In this document: in pieces, positions 36,135 through 44,183 of the stretch
Layout: every line of letters begins with the position of its first letter
Numbering within the stretch: position 1 is the stretch's first letter
Source: a virus
Strand: one strand, 5' to 3'
Virus record (IMG/VR): IMGVR_UViG_3300034072_000369
Location: 1 to 64,000 of that record
Length of the DNA stretch: 64,000 bases
The notes under the pieces: model-generated
What the model saw: the letters and a program-made list of their open reading frames with translations, nothing else
Databases searched by the model: none
Told to the model about the DNA's origin: nothing
Position numbers and translations under genes: made by a program

Positions 36135-36533
36135 ATGAAGCCTATTGAACTCATTAAGAAAAGTGTCTTTAATTTTGCCATTGGTATTGCAAGTTTATCA
36201 CTTATAGTCTCACTATTGTTTAATGCAATGCTGTTAGTAAAAGTTGATGAAGACCAACAGAAGATTGGAATTTTAGTTAGTCAAGCACAAGCAGACAAAG
36301 CTCAAATTCAAAATCTAACTGTAGTTCTTCACAATGCTAATGAAAGAGTACAAAAAGCTGAAAGTAATCTAAAGCAAGTTCAGTTTAAGTTGGATTCTGC
36401 ATTAGTACCTCAGAGCAATGTACAAGAAGCCTTTAAAGAGAATGTTGCAAAACCTGTAACAGAAACTTCAAAAGGTTTGTGGCACCTAGCTGTAGATAAT
36501 TCCAAGAGAGCTTGGAATTATGTCTTTCACTAA
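36135..36533 (+). CDS. Membrane-anchored coiled-coil protein (possible inner-membrane spanin)
   Basis: 132 aa from ATG 36135 (AAAGGT upstream; the TTG at 36120 is unlikely). Membrane span at ~14-36, then a long coiled coil (QAQADKAQIQNLTVVLHNAN, RVQKAESNLKQVQFKLDS). This layout is that of Rz-type spanins, and a lipoprotein is encoded nearby, but the two genes are separated, so this is a suggestion only. Confidence 0.6.
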   Translation: MKPIELIKKSVFNFAIGIASLSLIVSLLFNAMLLVKVDEDQQKIGILVSQAQADKAQIQNLTVVLHNANERVQKAESNLKQVQFKLDSALVPQSNVQEAFKENVAKPVTETSKGLWHLAVDNSKRAWNYVFH

Positions 36534-36795
36534 GAAAAAGAAGACATTAGGGACAGTGTTGTGGGAATTCTTTAGGGGAGATAATAGAAATCCCACAACT
36601 ACTGATATTGTAAAATGTTTAGCACAAGGGTCTATTGCAAGAGCGAAGGTAAAAGCTCTATATAAAGAGCAATTAAGAATTGAGAATGAACGAGAAAAAA
36701 TTACTAAGTTACAAGAAGTATTAAGAACATCGAGAAAAGGAAGTATTGAATACGAGAGAGCATTACGTAAAATCTTTAAGATTTTACAATTATAA
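36520..36795 (+). CDS. Hypothetical protein, 91 aa
   Basis: Starts within the end of the previous gene. Basic, helical protein (LRIENEREKITKLQEVL). The stop is part of the following terminator stem. Function unknown. Confidence 0.55.
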   Translation: MSFTKKKKTLGTVLWEFFRGDNRNPTTTDIVKCLAQGSIARAKVKALYKEQLRIENEREKITKLQEVLRTSRKGSIEYERALRKIFKILQL

Positions 36796-36825
36796 CACTA
36801 CCCTTCGGGGTAGTGTTTCTTTGTT
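36794..36825 (+). terminator. Rho-independent terminator with UUCG loop
   Basis: AACACTACCC, TTCG, GGGTAGTGTT form a 10-bp stem with a very stable tetraloop, followed by T-rich DNA including a run of T at 36833-36846. It separates the envelope gene cluster from the RNA polymerase genes. Confidence 0.9.
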
Positions 36826-36850
36826 TTGCTTTATTTTTTTTTTTTTCTAC

Positions 36851-36887
36851 GCTCCGTTTGGACATTCATTAATTAACTAAACGGAGC
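36851..36887 (+). promoter_or_regulatory. Hairpin that buries the ribosome site of the RNA polymerase operon
   Basis: GCTCCGTTT (36851-36859) pairs exactly with AAACGGAGC (36879-36887) across a 19-base loop. The GGAG at 36883-36886, seven bases before ATG 36894, lies within the 3' arm, so translation of the next ORF and the coupled polymerase gene could be repressed when the stem forms. Confidence 0.6.
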
Positions 36888-36893
36888 CAGGGC

Positions 36894-37028
36894 ATGTATG
36901 ATATATTAGCCATCTTAATAAATTTCTTTCGATTAGGTCTAATAGTCATATTTAATTGTCTTGCTATTTATTTGCTTATTAGCATTTTCCCATATCTCAT
37001 AAAGCTAATTTTCTGGGAATTTTCATGA
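36894..37028 (+). CDS. Small hydrophobic membrane protein, 44 aa
   Basis: ATG 36894 behind GGAG. Almost the whole protein is hydrophobic (two short spans). It ends TGA 37026-37028, overlapping the polymerase start in ATGA, so it may act as a leader that couples polymerase translation to the hairpin state. It may also have its own membrane role. Confidence 0.6.
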   Translation: MYDILAILINFFRLGLIVIFNCLAIYLLISIFPYLIKLIFWEFS

Positions 37029-39310
37029 AACAAAAGATAGTTGATAGTTTAAACAGTAGATTAAAATCAGAGATATCATCTCATAATCCAATTAAATATT
37101 TGTTTAATTATAAAGTTGAAGAATATATTGACAATATTATTTCTGTCGTTTATTTATATACAAGACCTAAAAAAGGTGTTAATAAGAATTCAATATACTT
37201 AACTGAAATTATTGCCGCAATAGGCCATAATATCCGTGGAAAATATCGACTAAAAAGAGATTCTGCATTAGCAGCTAAAACAGGTGCATTTATATTGTAT
37301 ACTTTTGAAGAGATTGGTTATATTCAAGTTTTATTAGGTCAGGGTTCTAAGGGGCATAATAGCTATATAGTACAGGTTTTGAATGATGAAGCTATCTGTA
37401 ATTTGTGGAACAATTTAGATCCTAGTCAAATTGAGAAGCTCCCATCTGAGACTCCGTATGAACCTTGGAAAACAACTCGACATCCTACTGGCTTCTGGTT
37501 AATCAAAACTGGCAATAAAGATGTCTTAGATAAAGTCTCACCAACAACACATCCAATTATATTTGAATGTGTAAATAAAGCACAAGCTACTGGTTGGCGA
37601 ATTAATGAAGAAATCTTTTCAATCCAATCCTGGGCTTTACGAAATAAAACTCAAGCGTTCTCAGATATATGGGATGCTCAGAGTATAGAGTCAAGATCTA
37701 CTAAATTAAGAGAAGCAAAAGCTATAGGTGATATTGCTAAAAGATTCTTAAACAAAACTTTTTATCATTTATATTATTATGACTTTCGTGGCCGTAAATA
37801 TGTTGCAACGGCATATCTACATGAGCAAGGTAGTGACTTAGCTAGAGGTCTTTTACTAAGAGCTGATCAAAAGAAAATAGGTAAAGAAGGTTTCTTTTGG
37901 TTAATGGTTAGCATCGCTTCATCTTGGGCAGGTGATGCTGGAAGAGAAGATGGAGCAAAGACTGACAAAATACCATTGAAAGACAGATACTTATGGTCTA
38001 TAGATAATGAAGAGATTCTAATGTCTTATGCTGAGAAACCTAAATTAAATCAAGGATGGATGAAAGCTGATAAACCTTGGCAATTTCTAGCATGCTGTAT
38101 CGAGCTTAGAAAGTTTAGACATTGGCAATTATCCTTCTTCGATGACTATGTTGATATTGCCCTAATAGATCAAGAGCTTGATAGATTAACTGTAGATCCG
38201 TATGACTATGAATCAAGTTTAGAATGCTATGTAGACGGCTCAAATAACGGCAGTCAGCACTTATCCGCATTAACTAAAGATGAGGTCATCGCACCTCATG
38301 TGAATTTAGTACCTTCAGATTTGCCTGGAGATCTATATAAGTATGTAGGTGATCATGTTTGGTCACATCTTGAGCAAGAGCTAGCATTGATGAAACAAGA
38401 TGAGATAGAAGATTGTGAAGCCTTTATTGATAATCTAATTGAAATTAAGAAACAAATAAATGCTGCAGAACCTAACAGTAATGCACGTAAGGAACTTATA
38501 GAAAAGATAAAACAATTTAAGCAAGATAATGAGTATCTGTTGACAATATCTGCACCTGTGTTCTGGTATCGAATAAAAGACACTAAACATAAACGTAAGA
38601 TTGTCAAGAGAAATACAATGACTATTCCATACGGAGGCACTGCATATGGCTTAGGTCAACAAATTATTGATGATGCTAAGAAACATAATATTGATTTATT
38701 ACTTTATATGGAACATAAATGGGGTGCTTACTTAGGTAGAGAAGTTTTTAGTGACTGTAAAGTATCATTAGAAAGACCAATGCAACTATTACGAGTATTC
38801 GAAGATGCTGGTAAAAAGGCAGAGAAAAATAATAGATTCCTAAGTTGGACTGTACCTGTAACTAAATTTCCTGTAGTTCAAAATTATACAGAAGGAAATG
38901 TTAAAAAGATATGGGTACAATATGGTCCACCAAAAGGTCAACGTAATAGTACTGGTTACTATGAGAATACTCTACAACTTGCAGTTTGCTTTGTTGAAGA
39001 TGTGAAGCCATCTAAAGGAAAACAATCGCAAGGTGCAAGTCCTAATATTATTCATAGTCTAGATGCAGCACATCTTGCAATGACTGTAAGTAAAGCAGAT
39101 TTTCCAGTAACTACAATACATGACTCATTCGGATGTCTCTTAGCAGATATGCCTAAATTATTTACATTATTAAGACAGACTTTTGTAGAATTGTATGAGA
39201 ATGATCCTTTAACAGCAATAATAAGTGAGATTGGAGGTAATTTAGATGACGTACGTTTAGGTAGTTTAGATTTAAGTTTAATACTAGATAGTGAATATTG
39301 TTTTTCATGA
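37025..39310 (+). CDS. T7-like single-subunit RNA polymerase
   Basis: 761 aa. All core motifs are present: DFRGR at 253-257; motif A VDGSNNGSQHLSAL with Asp404; motif B R524-x3-K528-x7-Y536-G537; motif C TIHDSFG with His699 and Asp700. The length is a little below T7 RNA polymerase (883), mostly at the N-terminus, so promoter recognition may differ. It would be synthesised in the cell and transcribe phage genes from dedicated promoters. It is the second single-subunit polymerase in the window. Translation is coupled to the upstream 44-aa ORF. Confidence 0.93.
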   Translation: MKQKIVDSLNSRLKSEISSHNPIKYLFNYKVEEYIDNIISVVYLYTRPKKGVNKNSIYLTEIIAAIGHNIRGKYRLKRDSALAAKTGAFILYTFEEIGYIQVLLGQGSKGHNSYIVQVLNDEAICNLWNNLDPSQIEKLPSETPYEPWKTTRHPTGFWLIKTGNKDVLDKVSPTTHPIIFECVNKAQATGWRINEEIFSIQSWALRNKTQAFSDIWDAQSIESRSTKLREAKAIGDIAKRFLNKTFYHLYYYDFRGRKYVATAYLHEQGSDLARGLLLRADQKKIGKEGFFWLMVSIASSWAGDAGREDGAKTDKIPLKDRYLWSIDNEEILMSYAEKPKLNQGWMKADKPWQFLACCIELRKFRHWQLSFFDDYVDIALIDQELDRLTVDPYDYESSLECYVDGSNNGSQHLSALTKDEVIAPHVNLVPSDLPGDLYKYVGDHVWSHLEQELALMKQDEIEDCEAFIDNLIEIKKQINAAEPNSNARKELIEKIKQFKQDNEYLLTISAPVFWYRIKDTKHKRKIVKRNTMTIPYGGTAYGLGQQIIDDAKKHNIDLLLYMEHKWGAYLGREVFSDCKVSLERPMQLLRVFEDAGKKAEKNNRFLSWTVPVTKFPVVQNYTEGNVKKIWVQYGPPKGQRNSTGYYENTLQLAVCFVEDVKPSKGKQSQGASPNIIHSLDAAHLAMTVSKADFPVTTIHDSFGCLLADMPKLFTLLRQTFVELYENDPLTAIISEIGGNLDDVRLGSLDLSLILDSEYCFS

Positions 39311-39317
39311 GGAATTT

Positions 39318-39722
39318 ATGAAAGATCTTGGTAATAATCTAAGCGAAATGAGGCTAAATAATTCACCAACAAGTGTAATTAATTTAGTTGAGAAATTTAT
39401 AGTTGAAACACAAATTGATGATGAGTTATTTGGCGAAGACTTTGATTCAGACTTAGGTGGTCGTTTCTACCTAGTAGAATCTGAAGATGATCTTAGTGAG
39501 ATTTGTCTTGCATCCTATGATGAGACTATGCTCAAATATCACACTTTAGCAGATCATGCTGGAGCATTTGATATGTGCGAATATACAGAATGTGGTGAAT
39601 TTGTTCAAGTGTTGTTGTGTACTAATAATGCAGGCGGTAATGTTTACTTAATTCCAAAGACAATTGCAGAACAATCTGCTAATGTTATTAAATCTATTGA
39701 GTTAACAAATGCTAGTAACTAA
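39318..39722 (+). CDS. Acidic hypothetical protein, 134 aa
   Basis: I choose ATG 39318 (GAGGA upstream) over GTG 39291 inside the polymerase gene. Acidic alpha/beta protein (GGRFYLVESEDDLSEI, FVQVLLCTNNAGGNVYLIP). It resembles small phage proteins without assigned function. Overlaps the next gene by 14 bases. Confidence 0.6.
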   Translation: MKDLGNNLSEMRLNNSPTSVINLVEKFIVETQIDDELFGEDFDSDLGGRFYLVESEDDLSEICLASYDETMLKYHTLADHAGAFDMCEYTECGEFVQVLLCTNNAGGNVYLIPKTIAEQSANVIKSIELTNASN

Positions 39723-39912
39723 AACTTCTATAATTACAGGTATTGAAAGAACTGTAGATATTGATATAACTTTAGATCAACTTAAACGATGGGAGAGAGG
39801 CGAAGATATTATTCAAAATATAATGCCAAATTTAACAGCAAATGAACGTGAATTTATTATGACAGGTATGACACCAGATGAATGGGATGAGGTGATTGGC
39901 GATGAAGACTAA
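39709..39912 (+). CDS. Conserved small phage protein, 67 aa
   Basis: The pattern TKTSIITGIERTVDIDITLDQ ... W..GE.IQN.MPNL.ANEREFIMTGMTPDEWD is a family I recognise from many unrelated phages, function unknown. It sits in early/middle gene regions there too. Confidence 0.75.
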   Translation: MLVTKTSIITGIERTVDIDITLDQLKRWERGEDIIQNIMPNLTANEREFIMTGMTPDEWDEVIGDED

Positions 39913-40105
39913 ATATATTGTAGTTCAAATTAATGACTATACTGGATTTGCTTTAGAATTCTCAAATGAAACTTTAGCTTTACTTGAAAATATAATTCCT
40001 GTACGTGTTAAGAGTGGATACGGAGATCCTATTCGCTTCTCTATAGAGAATAAGAAAGAATATCCCTTATACTTAATCAAAGCTATTGAACAAACTGAAG
40101 AGTAA
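39902..40105 (+). CDS. Hypothetical protein, 67 aa
   Basis: ATG 39902 (not the TTG at 39896), overlapping the previous gene. Small alpha/beta protein (KYIVVQINDYTGFALEFSNE). Function unknown. Confidence 0.55.
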   Translation: MKTKYIVVQINDYTGFALEFSNETLALLENIIPVRVKSGYGDPIRFSIENKKEYPLYLIKAIEQTEE

Positions 40106-40130
40106 AAAATAAATACTTAATTGATTTAAG

Positions 40131-40148
40131 AACCCGTTAAATTAACCC
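40131..40148 (+). promoter_or_regulatory. Motif A copy 3, candidate phage promoter
   Basis: AACCCGTTAAATTAACCC, loop AAT, 32 bases before the SSB gene. It would start the replication operon. Confidence 0.7.
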
Positions 40149-40180
40149 TAATCTAGAGACTTAACTTTTGAAGGAAAAAT

Positions 40181-40681
40181 ATGCCTATCATTAAAGACTG
40201 TGAATTGTGGTTTTGCAAATTGAACCCTAAGCGTCCTAATAATCGTTTTAACAAAGAAAACCCCACTTGGGAATGTCAGATTCGTACAAAAGATAAATCA
40301 GTTAAAAAGATTTGGGAAGAATTCTCTTTACCTGTAAAAGCCGTAGTGCCTGATGATGGTGAGCCTTACTTTCGAGTAAATCTTCGAAAGAAAAGTATTA
40401 AAGAGGATAAAGAGCCTGCGTCCCCAATTAGAGTTATCAATGGCAAACTGGAAGACATTGATCCTGACACTATTGGAAATGGTTCTGTTGGCAATATTCG
40501 TGTGTTTCAGTATGAATATCCAAATAAGAAAGGTGGCAAAGGTATTGCTTCAGTTCTTATGGGAATTCAAGTTACTAAGCACATTGTATATAAGCCTAAG
40601 CCTAGGAATGATGAATTTGATGAAACTGATACTGAAACTATTGATGCCGATGAGCATGACGATCATCAAGATGACTTTTAA
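40181..40681 (+). CDS. Single-stranded DNA-binding protein
   Basis: 166 aa. OB-fold-like core (ELWFCKLNPKRPNNRFNKEN.TWECQIRT, then AVVPDDGEPYFRVNLRKKS, GSVGNIRVFQYEYPNKKGGKGIAS in parts) and a highly acidic C-terminal tail (~26 residues of D, E, T, H ending DDF), the arrangement of T7 gp2.5-type SSBs whose tail recruits replication proteins. First gene behind motif A copy 3 and followed by its own terminator, so it may be expressed in excess. Confidence 0.85.
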   Translation: MPIIKDCELWFCKLNPKRPNNRFNKENPTWECQIRTKDKSVKKIWEEFSLPVKAVVPDDGEPYFRVNLRKKSIKEDKEPASPIRVINGKLEDIDPDTIGNGSVGNIRVFQYEYPNKKGGKGIASVLMGIQVTKHIVYKPKPRNDEFDETDTETIDADEHDDHQDDF

Positions 40682-40692
40682 AAGTTAATCTG

Positions 40693-40723
40693 AAGGGCTA
40701 CTCTAAATGGGTAGCCCTTTAAT
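40693..40723 (+). terminator. Rho-independent terminator
   Basis: AAGGGCTAC (40693-40701) pairs with GTAGCCCTT (40711-40719), followed by TTT. The short T-run suggests partial termination, giving more SSB than downstream products. Confidence 0.75.
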
Positions 40724-40738
40724 TTCAAAGGAGAGATT

Positions 40739-41323
40739 ATGCAATTTACATATACAGTATTTACAAAACAATCTTTGGACTCTGAATCGCCGCGTACGGA
40801 TATTCGTGGACATGTCTCTACTAACTTTGATGAATTTTGTGAAGATGATGTTACAAATCGATCATATATTGAAGTTTATAACAACTCTACACAGACAATT
40901 GAAAGATTTTTAAAAAACACAGATGATTATGAAGTCTGGCGATTAAAACTTGAAAGAGAATACGCCTGGAAACCGAGATCTTTCCTTAAAACTTCAAATC
41001 AACAATCCTCAGATAAATATAATTCAGCTGTAAATCCTGCACACTATAAAGGCTATTTAGATGATTATGAATGGCTAGATGTTCAAGCAAGAATTCCAAG
41101 ATTTAAAGACAAGTCTAATTTTAAAGCTGCAATAGAACTTCAAATTAGAAAGTATCTAGATCGCAACGGAAGAAAAGATGATGAATTGCAGGAGATGCAA
41201 AAGGGTCTTTTCTATCACATATATTTAGTGTTATACTCTAAGGCAGATAAGCCAATTAAAGTATCTGATGTCCACAAAATTATGGATTTAATTCATGAGA
41301 CTAGTATTCGATATCGAGACTGA
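40739..41323 (+). CDS. DUF3310 protein (T7 gp1.7-like domain)
   Basis: 194 aa; AAAGGAGA before ATG 40739. N-terminal ~95 residues are not recognised. Residues ~100-150 hold NPAHYKGYLDDYEWLDVQ ... ELQIRKYLDRNGRKDDELQEM, the DUF3310 signature found in T7 gp1.7 nucleotide kinase and many phage proteins. A role in nucleotide metabolism is possible from that link. Overlaps the polymerase gene by 29 bases. Confidence 0.7.
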   Translation: MQFTYTVFTKQSLDSESPRTDIRGHVSTNFDEFCEDDVTNRSYIEVYNNSTQTIERFLKNTDDYEVWRLKLEREYAWKPRSFLKTSNQQSSDKYNSAVNPAHYKGYLDDYEWLDVQARIPRFKDKSNFKAAIELQIRKYLDRNGRKDDELQEMQKGLFYHIYLVLYSKADKPIKVSDVHKIMDLIHETSIRYRD

Positions 41324-43160
41324 TAATTTACTTCAAGACTGTACTAGACTATGGGTATTAACTGCATATGACCTAGATACAGATAAACTATATACATTTC
41401 TAGAAGGCGATTTAGGATGGATTGATTTATTTAATAAAGCTGATAAAGTCATAGGACACAATATATTAGGTTTTGATATATTCGCTCTTAAGAAACTTTT
41501 TAATTATGAGTTTAAACCTACTTGTGATTTACAAGATACTCTCATATTTTCTCAAATATTAGACTATAAAAGATTTGGACAAGATGGGCACAGTCTTAAG
41601 CGTTGGGGATTGTTTTTAAATTATCCTAAATATGACTTTAATGATTGGAGTAAACTATCTAATGAGATGATTGCATATTGTCAACAAGATACTAGACTTA
41701 CAGTAGAAGTCTATAAATATCTCATTGATGAATATAAAGAAGTATCTAAGAAAGCGCCTAATTTAAAGCACTATATAAGAGCTGAACATGCAGCTACACT
41801 ATGGTCTACAGAGGCTAGTTTAAACGGTTGGCCTTTTGATCTAAAAGCTGCTAAAGAACTTGCTATAGTGCTTGAGGCCGAAATGCAAAAAGCATATCTA
41901 GCGCTTAATTCAAAACTAGGTTTAAAGTGCGTTCCTGTTGATAAAAAGAAAGGGATAGTAGAGTATAAAGAACCTAAATGGACAAAAGATGGATGCTACA
42001 ATAAAGCAACTGCTGAATGGTTTGACGTAGATCCGTGGTCTGGCTATGAAGGTGAAGAAAGACCTATTGCAGGTCCGTATTCTAGAATCCTATTTGAAAA
42101 TCTTAGTCTAGATTCTGTAGCTGACGTTAAATTATTTCTGTTTAGAAATGGATGGATTCCAACTGAGTTCAACTATAAAACAGATGAACTAACTGGAAAG
42201 AAAGTTCGTACATCTCCTAAGATTACCGAAGATAGCCTAGAATTCTTAGGCGGTGATGGCAAATTGTATATAAACTTTCTTACCGTAAAATCTAGATATG
42301 GTATCTTAAACACATGGATAGAAAATACTGATAAGAATGGAATGCTTCATGGTGATTGTATGATAATCGGTACTCCAAGTATGCGTAGCAGACACAATAT
42401 TATTGTTAATGTTCCTGCTGCTGATACACCATGGGGTAAGGAAATGAGATCACTATTTTCCTGTCTACCTGGATGGAAGCTCATCGGTTGTGATTCCGCA
42501 AGCAATCAAGCTAGAGGACTTGCACATTACTTAGGTGATGCTAAATTCATTGACACATTGATTAATGGCGATATTCATCAGTACAATGCAGAGATCCTTA
42601 CTAAAGTGCTAAAGTCTATGGGAGTACAGCATGAAGTAAAGAGATCTGTAGCCAAAAGGATTTTATATGCATTCTTATTCGGTGCTTCTGGTAGTAAGCT
42701 TTGGAGTTACATCTTCGGTAATCTTGATGACAAGAATGGCAAAGAACTACGAAAAGGGTTTCTAAAAGCTGTTCCTGGATTTAAGACACTCTTAGATAAA
42801 TTAGAAAGTATTTATGGAGAGACATCTAAGTATGGAGATGGTTACATATATTCTATCGCGGGTAATAGGATTTACGTTGATTCTTTTCATAAGCTTCTTG
42901 TGTATCTTCTACAGTCTGCTGAAAAAGTTACTTGTACTGCTGCGCTGATGCTAACTGCAAAAAGATTAACAGAAGCTAAAATACCATATAAGCCATGTAT
43001 ATTTTATCATGATGAAATTGATTTTATGGTTCCAGAAGAGTTTGCTGAAAAAGCAGCTGAAATTGGTAAACAAGCATTTGCAGATGGTCCAAAAATCTTT
43101 GGAATTAATATTATGGATGGCGGTGCAAAGATAGGTAATAACTGGTACGATGTACATTAA
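41295..43160 (+). CDS. DNA polymerase, family A (T7 type)
   Basis: 621 aa. 3'-5' exonuclease domain: FDIETD (Asp6, Glu8), GHNILGFD, YCQQDT (Asp132). Polymerase domain: motif A GCDSASNQARGLAHYLGD with Asp400; motif B R450-x3-K454-x7-F462-G; motif C FYHDEIDF with Asp573. The O-helix aromatic residue is Phe, as in E. coli Pol I, not the Tyr of T7. It is shorter than T7 polymerase (704), and there is no obvious thioredoxin-binding insertion. It replicates the phage genome with the helicase-primase and SSB encoded nearby. Confidence 0.95.
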   Translation: MRLVFDIETDNLLQDCTRLWVLTAYDLDTDKLYTFLEGDLGWIDLFNKADKVIGHNILGFDIFALKKLFNYEFKPTCDLQDTLIFSQILDYKRFGQDGHSLKRWGLFLNYPKYDFNDWSKLSNEMIAYCQQDTRLTVEVYKYLIDEYKEVSKKAPNLKHYIRAEHAATLWSTEASLNGWPFDLKAAKELAIVLEAEMQKAYLALNSKLGLKCVPVDKKKGIVEYKEPKWTKDGCYNKATAEWFDVDPWSGYEGEERPIAGPYSRILFENLSLDSVADVKLFLFRNGWIPTEFNYKTDELTGKKVRTSPKITEDSLEFLGGDGKLYINFLTVKSRYGILNTWIENTDKNGMLHGDCMIIGTPSMRSRHNIIVNVPAADTPWGKEMRSLFSCLPGWKLIGCDSASNQARGLAHYLGDAKFIDTLINGDIHQYNAEILTKVLKSMGVQHEVKRSVAKRILYAFLFGASGSKLWSYIFGNLDDKNGKELRKGFLKAVPGFKTLLDKLESIYGETSKYGDGYIYSIAGNRIYVDSFHKLLVYLLQSAEKVTCTAALMLTAKRLTEAKIPYKPCIFYHDEIDFMVPEEFAEKAAEIGKQAFADGPKIFGINIMDGGAKIGNNWYDVH

Positions 43161-43234
43161 ATGTTCATCATTTGTCATAGATAAGAACCCTGCCTACTAA
43201 TAGGCAATGGAGTTCATCACTATTTGGAGAGAAA

Positions 43235-43453
43235 ATGTACGGAATTCAAGTTGTATTTAATGAGCGTGGTTATTGGTCAAAGCCTTATACATATATGAGT
43301 CATCAAGAAATCCCTAAAAATAGTATAGTTGTAGTACCTACGAATAATTTCTTTAGTATTGCTAAAGTCATTGAAAGTATTGAAAATTATGACTTTAAAC
43401 CAAATATCAAATATAAAAAGATTACATCAGTTCTAGATATTAAGGCTGAATAA
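43235..43453 (+). CDS. Hypothetical protein, 72 aa
   Basis: ATG 43235 after GGAGAG. Small beta-rich protein (SKPYTYMSHQEIPKNSIVVVP). A short hairpin (TGCCTA CTAA TAGGCA, 43191-43206) lies upstream. Function unknown. Confidence 0.6.
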   Translation: MYGIQVVFNERGYWSKPYTYMSHQEIPKNSIVVVPTNNFFSIAKVIESIENYDFKPNIKYKKITSVLDIKAE

Positions 43454-43759
43454 ATGTTAAATTCTAAAGAATATCTTTTAATCTGCTTTATTGAAGAACT
43501 TGGTGAAATTCAAAAAGAAGCTTCTAAATGTCTTAGATTCGGATTAAATCATAAAGAGTTTGAAGAAAGTAAAAGCAATCTTGAACGTCTTTGTGATGAA
43601 TGGTCAGAATTGAATGCTATATTAAAGTTGATGAAAGAATATAATATAAATATTCAAACTGATCCTAAAACAGAAGAAAATAAGTTAAAGAGATTTGAAT
43701 ACTATTGGAACTTCTCTAAACATAGAGGCATTGTAGATGAATATCTTTATTCTAGATAA
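43454..43759 (+). CDS. MazG-like nucleotide pyrophosphohydrolase
   Basis: 101 aa. EELGEIQKEASKCLRFG followed ~30 residues later by DEWSELNAILKLM matches the E-x-x-E ... D/E metal-binding pattern of phage all-alpha NTP pyrophosphohydrolases. Such enzymes hydrolyse non-canonical nucleotides or alarmones. Overlaps the next start by 23 bases. Confidence 0.65.
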   Translation: MLNSKEYLLICFIEELGEIQKEASKCLRFGLNHKEFEESKSNLERLCDEWSELNAILKLMKEYNINIQTDPKTEENKLKRFEYYWNFSKHRGIVDEYLYSR

Positions 43760-44183
43760 TGATCCTAAAATTGCTGCAGAATATTTAATGGATAAACACG
43801 TAGTTAAGATGGCCTTAGAAACTGCTCAAATACTATCTACTATCAATGATGGACCTTATAAGCCTACTCATCAAAAACACCCTTGTGTATTATGGGCTAA
43901 AGAAGGTATTGATAATTATAAATGGCTAGTAGAGCATGGGTTAGCTATATGTAAGGAATATGAATATCGTTACAATAAAATACATAAATGTTTTGATGTA
44001 ATCGATCTTCTTCAGCAACCATTTTCTGAAATAGAAATTCCAATCGGAAGGACACCATTTAAATTATGTATGCCAGATGAATATAAAACAGATGATCCTG
44101 TACAGTCTTATAGAAACTACTACAAATCAAAAGAATCTTTTGCAAGTTGGAAGATTCGAGAACAACCTTTCTGGTGGAAATAA
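43737..44183 (+). CDS. Pyrimidine-dimer glycosylase-like phage protein
   Basis: 148 aa. MNIFILDNDPKIAAEYLMDKH followed by VKMALETAQILS, PTHQKHPCVLWA and NYKWLVEHGL is a conserved phage family that is often annotated as pyrimidine dimer DNA glycosylase (Pyr_excise). The annotation is inherited, and I cannot confirm the catalytic residues. In a replication cluster, a DNA repair role is plausible. Confidence 0.55.
   Translation: MNIFILDNDPKIAAEYLMDKHVVKMALETAQILSTINDGPYKPTHQKHPCVLWAKEGIDNYKWLVEHGLAICKEYEYRYNKIHKCFDVIDLLQQPFSEIEIPIGRTPFKLCMPDEYKTDDPVQSYRNYYKSKESFASWKIREQPFWWK

Noticed and set aside
40440-40913. ORFs at 40440-40688 and 40707-40913 on the + strand
   Set aside because: They are out-of-frame overlaps with the SSB and DUF3310 genes and have no ribosome sites.
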